Shown here: piece by piece, positions 14,669 through 19,022 of the stretch
Layout: each line of letters begins with the position of its first letter
Position numbering within the stretch: the stretch's first letter is position 1
Assembly (NCBI GenBank): GCA_043775015.1
Contig: JAYVSV010000070.1
Location: 1-19,022 of the forward strand
Length of the DNA: 19,022 bases
Source: CANJXF01 sp043775015
GTDB lineage: Bacteria; Verrucomicrobiota; Verrucomicrobiia; Limisphaerales; CANJXF01
Direction: 5' to 3'
Position numbers and translations under genes: made by a program
The notes under the pieces: generated by a model
The model's input: only the letters and a program-made list of their open reading frames with translations
Databases searched by the model: none
Told to the model about the DNA's origin: nothing

Positions 14669-14731
14669 TTTTTTTGCGGCGAAAAATCTTTTTTGAAACC
14701 AAACCCACGCGACCTTCTTTTTCCCTGATCT

Positions 14732-16273
14732 ATGCTTGAGCAAATTATTATTCTCGATTTCGGTTCCCAATACACGCAGGTCATCGCGCGCCGGATTCGT
14801 GAGTGCAATGTTTATTCCACCATCCTCCGCTACGACACGCCGGTCGCCGAAATCGCCAAGTTAAATCCCAAGGGCATTATTCTTTCGGGAGGCCCCTCCA
14901 GTGTTTACGCGTCAAAGGCGCCGTTGCCGGATCCTAAAATTTTCAAACTAGGCGTGCCGATTCTTGGGATCTGCTTTGGGCTGCAACTGCTCGCGCATTT
15001 TCTGAAGGGCAAAGTGGAGCGTGGACAAAAGCGCGAATACGGAAAAGGGACGCTGACGGTCAAAGACGAAACCTGTCTGCTGTTTCGCAAATTGCCGGCG
15101 GCTTTGCAGGTCTGGAATTCCCATGGCGACAAGTTGACGAGGCTACCCGAAGGATTTCGCCCCGTCGCGGCCACGGAAAACTCCGATTACGCGGCGATTG
15201 AAAATCGGGCCAAACATTTTTACGGACTCCAGTTTCATCCTGAAGTCGTCCACACGCCGCACGGCCGCGAACTCATCAGCAATTTTGTGCATGAAATTTG
15301 CGGATGCGGAAAGACTTGGACGATGCGCAGTTACGTGCAGCAGGCCGTTGACGAAATTCGCCGCGAAGTCGGCAAGGAGAAGGTGATACTTGGCTTGAGC
15401 GGCGGGGTGGATTCGAGTGTCGCGGCGGCGCTGTTGCACGAAGCGATTGGCGATCAGCTTACTTGTATTTTCGTGAACAACGGGTTGCTCCGTGCAAACG
15501 AGGCGGAGGTGGTAAGGAAAGTTTTCGGACGCCATTTTCACATCAAACTGCAATACGAGGAGGCTTCAAAAATATTCCTGACCAAGCTCAAAGGCGTGAC
15601 CGACCCTGAGCGCAAACGAAAGATCATCGGCAAAACGTTCATCGAAGTTTTCCAGTCGGCAACGAAGCGGGCGGGTGCAGCGAAGTTTCTCGCGCAAGGA
15701 ACTTTGTATCCAGATGTGATCGAGTCCGTGCCGATCGGCGGAAATCCGGCGGCCATGATCAAAAGCCATCACAACGTCGGCGGGCTGCCCAAGAACATGA
15801 AGTTCAAACTGATCGAACCGCTGAAATGTTTGTTCAAGGACGAAGTTCGTTTGCTCGGCCTGGAACTCGGTTTGCCGAAAGAAATCGTCTATCGCCAGCC
15901 TTTCCCCGGTCCGGGACTGGCCGTCCGTATTTTGGGAGAAGTAACACCGGCGCGTTGCAGCATTTTGCGAAACGCCGATTCCATTGTCGTCGAAGAAATG
16001 AAGGCGACGGATTGGTATTACAAAATCTGGCAGAGCTTTGCGGTTCTGTTGCCGGTGCGCAGCGTTGGGGTGATGGGAGACGAACGCACTTACGATTATA
16101 CGATTGCCATTCGCGCCGTTGAATCGCAGGACGGCATGACCGCCGACTGGGTCAAATTACCCTATGATTTGCTGGAGAGACTTTCGAGTCGCATTATCAA
16201 CGAGGTGAAGGGCGTGAACCGCGTTTGCCTCGATATTTCCAGCAAACCGCCGGCGACGATTGAGTGGGAGTAA
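14732..16273 (+). CDS. guaA: GMP synthase (glutamine-hydrolysing)
   Basis: Converts XMP, glutamine and ATP to GMP, the last step of guanine nucleotide synthesis. 513 residues, normal length. The N-terminal class I glutamine amidotransferase has Cys81 (ILGICFGLQ), His169 and Glu171 (LQFHPEVVHT) as the triad. The ATP-pyrophosphatase P-loop SGGVDSS is at 223-229. The C-terminal dimerisation/XMP-binding domain includes RQPFPGPGLAVRILGEVT and ends KPPATIEWE, as in the family. The ATG at 14732 gives the standard MLEQIIILDFGSQYTQ start. No purine riboswitch or strong ribosome binding site is visible upstream; the leader is A/T-rich. Confidence 0.98.
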   Translation: MLEQIIILDFGSQYTQVIARRIRECNVYSTILRYDTPVAEIAKLNPKGIILSGGPSSVYASKAPLPDPKIFKLGVPILGICFGLQLLAHFLKGKVERGQKREYGKGTLTVKDETCLLFRKLPAALQVWNSHGDKLTRLPEGFRPVAATENSDYAAIENRAKHFYGLQFHPEVVHTPHGRELISNFVHEICGCGKTWTMRSYVQQAVDEIRREVGKEKVILGLSGGVDSSVAAALLHEAIGDQLTCIFVNNGLLRANEAEVVRKVFGRHFHIKLQYEEASKIFLTKLKGVTDPERKRKIIGKTFIEVFQSATKRAGAAKFLAQGTLYPDVIESVPIGGNPAAMIKSHHNVGGLPKNMKFKLIEPLKCLFKDEVRLLGLELGLPKEIVYRQPFPGPGLAVRILGEVTPARCSILRNADSIVVEEMKATDWYYKIWQSFAVLLPVRSVGVMGDERTYDYTIAIRAVESQDGMTADWVKLPYDLLERLSSRIINEVKGVNRVCLDISSKPPATIEWE

Positions 16274-16364
16274 GTTGAATTTCGGATTGCAGCGATGAAG
16301 GAGTCGGGCGAACTCGTTACCCGGCATAGACATCTTTTTCGGGGTGGCGTATTTTTTTAATGCA

Positions 16365-17522
16365 ATGATTTCTCCAGAACAATCCGGGGCAGCCGTACCA
16401 AAAGGGGACTCGCGCCACGTCAAAAAATATTCGGGTAAGGTGGTTTTCATGTACGCCTTTGATGCCGCCTACGAGATGACCCGGCAGCCGGTGCGCGAAC
16501 TTCTCGGCCAACCTGTCGCGCAGTTTTCCGTCGATTCGAGCAAGCGCAGTCCGCGACACCTTTTCTTCTACCGCCCACAAATGATCCGGCTACCGCTGAT
16601 GGAGCGGATCGGTCCGCATGGCAGTGTCTGCGTGCAGAGAACCGTGAAACTATTGCCCGTGGGCGCGATCAGCATCACGGTGAGCGTTCCATTTGTCGTT
16701 GAGACCATCCAAGAACTCGTGGCCTACCATGATTTGGAATTTAACAACGGTTTTTTGCATCAGGAAGTTCGCTCACTGGCTGATGAAGTTCGCCGTGAAC
16801 TCGCTCCGTTTTGGGTGCGCCCGGTTCCAAATATCATGGAGGAGGAGGCTTACACCGTATTTTGTGTTGAGGCTCCTTTGATCACTGAGAATGGTGCCGC
16901 GCTCAGCGCAGAAGATTGGTTGCAGGATCATCGTCGCGAGGTGGCGGCCCTGTTGACTCAGGAGAGCAACATTCACCAACTTTCCCGTCAGGAAGCAAAC
17001 GAATCAACCGGGCTTTATCTCAGCTACTACGAGAACGACCTTGCTGTGATCGATTGGGACGCGGCGTTGGTCGTGGAAGAACCAGCCAATCTCGACGAGA
17101 CATTGCACGTCCTCGAACTCGCCAATCTGCAACTCGCCGAACTCGAAGCTTACGACCGCCTCCTCGACGATTCGCTGGAACGCGCTTACCGCGACTTGAG
17201 CAAACCAAGTCGGCGTGGTCGCTCAGAAATCATGCGCGAACTACGAGAGATACGAATCGATTTGGCCCGCTTCAGTGACGAGTTGTCGAACATCACCAAG
17301 TTTTTTGGCGACTGGCATCTCGCGCGCATCTACGAGAAAATTTCCACCCGTTTTCACCTCGCCGATTGGCACCGCACCATCGACGAAAAACTCAAAACGC
17401 TCGACAATCTTTACCAGCTTTTAAATCAGGAGCTGAACAACCGCTGGATGATGATTCTGGAGGTAACAATTGTTCTGTTGTTCATCATCGATGTCGCCAT
17501 TCTTTTGCTCGGGTTAAAATAA
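16365..17522 (+). CDS. DUF155 / RMND1-Sif2-like protein with C-terminal membrane anchor
   Basis: About 385 residues. The C-terminal half matches the general pattern of the DUF155 (RMD1/RMND1/Sif2) family. It has a central beta-rich part, then ENDLAVIDWDAALVVEE near residues 222-238. Long helices follow (LELANLQLAELEAYDRLLDD; LREIRIDLARFSDELSNITK), then FFGDWHLARIYEKISTRF. A single C-terminal transmembrane segment lies at about 361-383 (MMILEVTIVLLFIIDVAILL). In eukaryotes the family sits in mitochondrial membranes and supports translation; bacterial roles are unclear. The start is uncertain: a GTG at 16344 adds seven residues, and an ATG at 16449 would shorten it. The DUF4380-like gene begins 11 nt downstream, so the two are probably an operon. 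Confidence 0.7.
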   Translation: MISPEQSGAAVPKGDSRHVKKYSGKVVFMYAFDAAYEMTRQPVRELLGQPVAQFSVDSSKRSPRHLFFYRPQMIRLPLMERIGPHGSVCVQRTVKLLPVGAISITVSVPFVVETIQELVAYHDLEFNNGFLHQEVRSLADEVRRELAPFWVRPVPNIMEEEAYTVFCVEAPLITENGAALSAEDWLQDHRREVAALLTQESNIHQLSRQEANESTGLYLSYYENDLAVIDWDAALVVEEPANLDETLHVLELANLQLAELEAYDRLLDDSLERAYRDLSKPSRRGRSEIMRELREIRIDLARFSDELSNITKFFGDWHLARIYEKISTRFHLADWHRTIDEKLKTLDNLYQLLNQELNNRWMMILEVTIVLLFIIDVAILLLGLK

Positions 17523-17533
17523 TTTTGTAAAAA

Positions 17534-18451
17534 ATGAATCCATCTTCCGCCGTTCAAATGCAGAAAGTCGCGTATGCTGGTTGGCCCAATTGCGTTCAAT
17601 TGAGCAATGGCCCAATCGAATTAATCGCCACCACCGATGTGGGGCCGCGCATCATCCGCTTCGGTTTTGTGGGCGGGCCAAATCTATTTAGCGAAGTTCC
17701 TGAACAGCTCGGAAAAACGGGCGGTGACGAATGGAAATCCTACGGTGGCCATCGTCTCTGGCACGCGCCGGAAGTCATGCCACGCAGTTACGCCCCCGAT
17801 AATTCGCCCATCGAACACGCTTGGGATGGGCGAACTCTGAAACTCATTCAACCGGTTGAAGCGAGCACCGGCCTTCAAAAAGAAATCGAGATTACTTTGG
17901 ATGCGAAGGCAAATCGCGTTTCAGTTTTGCACCGTATCAGAAACAAAAATGGATGGGCGATCGAAGCGGCACCGTGGGCTTTGAGTGTGATGCGCGGTCC
18001 CGGCACCGCTATTTTTCCGCAGGAGCCACCGGTCGATCAGTTGCTTCCGGTTCGTCCGCTCGTTTTGTGGGGCTACACCGATATGCGTGACGCCCGTTGG
18101 ACCTGGGGGACGAAATTTATTCAGCTCAGAAGCGATCCCGCCGCCGACAAACCGCAAAAATTTGGAATCATGAACACGTTGGGTTGGGCGGCTTACGCAA
18201 GAGAAGAAGCCGTTTTTATCAAGCGCTTTAATTTTGATCCAAAGGCGGTATATCCCGATTTCGGCTGCAATACCGAAAGCTATACGCGCGGCGACATGAT
18301 CGAAGTGGAAACAGTCGGGCCGCTTCGAAAAATTGAATCAGGCGCATTCGTTGAACACGTTGAACATTGGTTTTTATTTAAGTGTAAAATCGGAGGCACC
18401 GACGACGAACTCGAAACGCAACTCGCGCCCCTGATCAAAAACACCCAATAG
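17534..18451 (+). CDS. DUF4380-like, mutarotase-fold protein
   Basis: 305 residues, no signal peptide or membrane segment. The sequence is rich in beta strands and resembles the DUF4380/aldose 1-epimerase-like sandwich. It begins with GWPNCVQLSNGPIELIATTD, then VGPRIIRFGFVGGPNLF, and has the motif YGGHRLWHAPE near residue 73, typical of this group. Acidic and aromatic residues later (DFGCNTESYTRGDMIEVET) could line a sugar site. It may bind or epimerise a carbohydrate, but a catalytic role is not shown. It follows the DUF155-like gene by 11 nt with no terminator, suggesting co-transcription. Confidence 0.75.
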   Translation: MNPSSAVQMQKVAYAGWPNCVQLSNGPIELIATTDVGPRIIRFGFVGGPNLFSEVPEQLGKTGGDEWKSYGGHRLWHAPEVMPRSYAPDNSPIEHAWDGRTLKLIQPVEASTGLQKEIEITLDAKANRVSVLHRIRNKNGWAIEAAPWALSVMRGPGTAIFPQEPPVDQLLPVRPLVLWGYTDMRDARWTWGTKFIQLRSDPAADKPQKFGIMNTLGWAAYAREEAVFIKRFNFDPKAVYPDFGCNTESYTRGDMIEVETVGPLRKIESGAFVEHVEHWFLFKCKIGGTDDELETQLAPLIKNTQ

Positions 18452-18499
18452 GTAGAGGCGCAAACGTTTCATCGCGGTGTTTATGCGCTCAAAAGAAGA

Positions 18500-18522
18500 A
18501 GCCGACGCGAGGAGACTCTGAC
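18500..18522 (+). repeat. Copy 3 of the shared 23-nt repeat, intergenic
   Basis: AGCCGACGCGAGGAGACTCT and the next three bases match the minus strand of the kinase copy (832-854) at 21 of 23 positions. No partner arm was found nearby, so it is a half-element or eroded copy. Its presence outside a gene argues that this sequence is a dispersed repeat and not only a kinase motif. Confidence 0.6.
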
Positions 18523-18553
18523 GTTTTTGGCCTTGCAGTGGAAGCAGTGCCAT

Positions 18554-18592
18554 TTTCGTTAAGACGAAACTGAGGAAAATTAATTTTTCTTT
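18554..18592 (+). terminator. Weak hairpin plus T-rich tract after the DUF4380-like gene
   Basis: TTTCGT (18554-18559) pairs with ACGAAA (18564-18569) around TAAG. An AT-rich tract with TTTTT follows some 13-21 nt later. The stem is short and the spacing poor, so it is only a candidate terminator for the upstream pair. Confidence 0.25.
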
Positions 18593-18635
18593 TCGCCGGT
18601 TGAACGTCGCTTGGTCCGGCGGTGTCCAAACTGTC

Positions 18636-18836
18636 ATGTCCGCACCATTGCAAATGCTGAGGGAAAGTTTCCGCGACAATTTTACTTCTGCTATGTTTTT
18701 ACTCGTGGTGAGTGTTATAGCTCTCGCTTTTATCGGTTACCTTTTCATTGATTACGTTCGCATGATGAAAACGGTGATGCGCAATAAGCGCCGTCATCGC
18801 GAGGATCATCCTGCCCGCCCTCACTCTGCCAAATAA
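18636..18836 (+). CDS. Small single-span membrane protein (66 aa)
   Basis: MSAPLQMLRESFRDNFTSAM is followed by one strongly hydrophobic segment (residues about 20-40, FLLVVSVIALAFIGYLFIDY). A basic cytoplasmic-type tail, KTVMRNKRRHREDHPARPHS, comes next. The positive-inside rule predicts a cytoplasmic C-terminus. I start at the ATG at 18636; a TTG at 18600 would add 12 residues without support. It is isolated, about 185 nt from the gene before it. No family is recognised. Composition and topology support coding, but the gene is short. Confidence 0.55.
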   Translation: MSAPLQMLRESFRDNFTSAMFLLVVSVIALAFIGYLFIDYVRMMKTVMRNKRRHREDHPARPHSAK

Positions 18837-18841
18837 AATTT

Positions 18842-18880
18842 TTCGGGCAGTAGGGTAAGCTCTGTTGTCAATTGCCCGAA
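18842..18880. other. Inverted repeat after the small membrane protein gene
   Basis: TTCGGGCA (18842-18849) and TGCCCGAA (18873-18880) form an 8-bp stem with a 23-nt loop, 6 nt after the stop. On the minus strand it is followed by AAAAATTTTATTT, so it could end a transcript arriving from beyond the right edge as well as shield this mRNA. Confidence 0.35.
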
Positions 18881-19022
18881 GAGTCTTAATCAACTTTATC
18901 CACGCCTGTCGTGACTTCCGTTAAACCCGAACTCCGAGGTTGAAATGCGGGATCTGGAATGGAGCGCGGCGTTGACGCCGCTTCATCGCCGACCCTCAAG
19001 TGGGGTTGCGAGCGCACAAAAA
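18881..19022. other. Gene-free right end with a GC hairpin
   Basis: No open frame here has gene character. A perfect hairpin, GCGGCG (18965-18970), TTGA, CGCCGC (18975-18980), lies in sequence that resembles a dispersed repeat and has the same design as the hairpin at 2461-2475. Any gene would begin beyond the window. Confidence 0.4.

Noticed and set aside
14669..14731. Purine riboswitch before guaA
   Set aside because: The gap is only 63 nt, T- and A-rich, and lacks the paired-loop core of a purine aptamer.
1..19022. tRNA, rRNA, CRISPR array, riboswitch, phage or transposase
   Set aside because: I looked for tRNA-like ends, regularly spaced direct repeats, rRNA-like tracts and integrase or transposase motifs and saw none.

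Overview
The window looks like a chromosomal segment of a Verrucomicrobiota bacterium, most likely from the Pedosphaera/Limisphaerales side of the phylum. This is judged from the type of Ser/Thr kinase (HRDIKPSN, long linker, membrane anchor), the DUF155-like and DUF4380-like proteins, and the dispersed hairpin repeats. It is an inference from recall; no search was run. GC content is moderate and almost every intergenic gap is short. No rRNA, tRNA, CRISPR array, transposase or integrase is visible.

Layout. 1-2271 (+): a Ser/Thr kinase with a membrane anchor and a TPR-like C-terminal region, cut by the left edge. 2272-3048: a scar region with the N-terminal remnant of a second kinase of the same family, a hairpin, and a small secreted-protein gene that appears frameshifted in a run of eight T. 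3049-5070 (-): uvrB. 5170-8657 (-): a tight three-gene unit read as fatty-acid desaturase, then a KAS III-like condensing enzyme, then a FadL-type outer-membrane protein, with a 16-nt palindrome just in front of the first gene. 8678-9213: non-coding, repeat-rich, with a possible fragment of another desaturase. 9214-11868 (-): cupredoxin-like lipoprotein, zinc-ribbon protein and nagA. 11957-13975 (+): recG, divergent from that unit. 14025-14668 (+): two small lipoproteins separated by a strong intrinsic terminator. 14732-16273 (+): guaA. 16365-18451 (+): a DUF155/RMND1-like membrane protein and a DUF4380-like protein. 18636-18836 (+): a small membrane protein. The remainder to 19022 holds two hairpins and no gene.

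Two observations stand out. First, short palindromic repeats lie in frame inside protein-coding genes. An 84-nt hairpin sits in the kinase and a 74-nt hairpin in fadL. A 23-nt element is shared by the kinase, fadL (19 nt of it) and the intergenic region at 18.5 kb. A further hairpin lies in an unusual recG loop. The open frames are preserved, so the repeats add peptide segments to working proteins. Second, the desaturase/condensing enzyme/FadL unit is overlapping or nearly so throughout and has its own operator-like palindrome. It suggests a dedicated pathway for importing, desaturating and condensing acyl chains whose product cannot be named from sequence alone.

The rest is housekeeping: nucleotide-excision repair (uvrB), fork reversal (recG), GMP synthesis (guaA) and amino-sugar metabolism (nagA). 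uvrB and recG both have a possible -10 element ending 7-8 nt before the ATG, which hints at leaderless transcripts.
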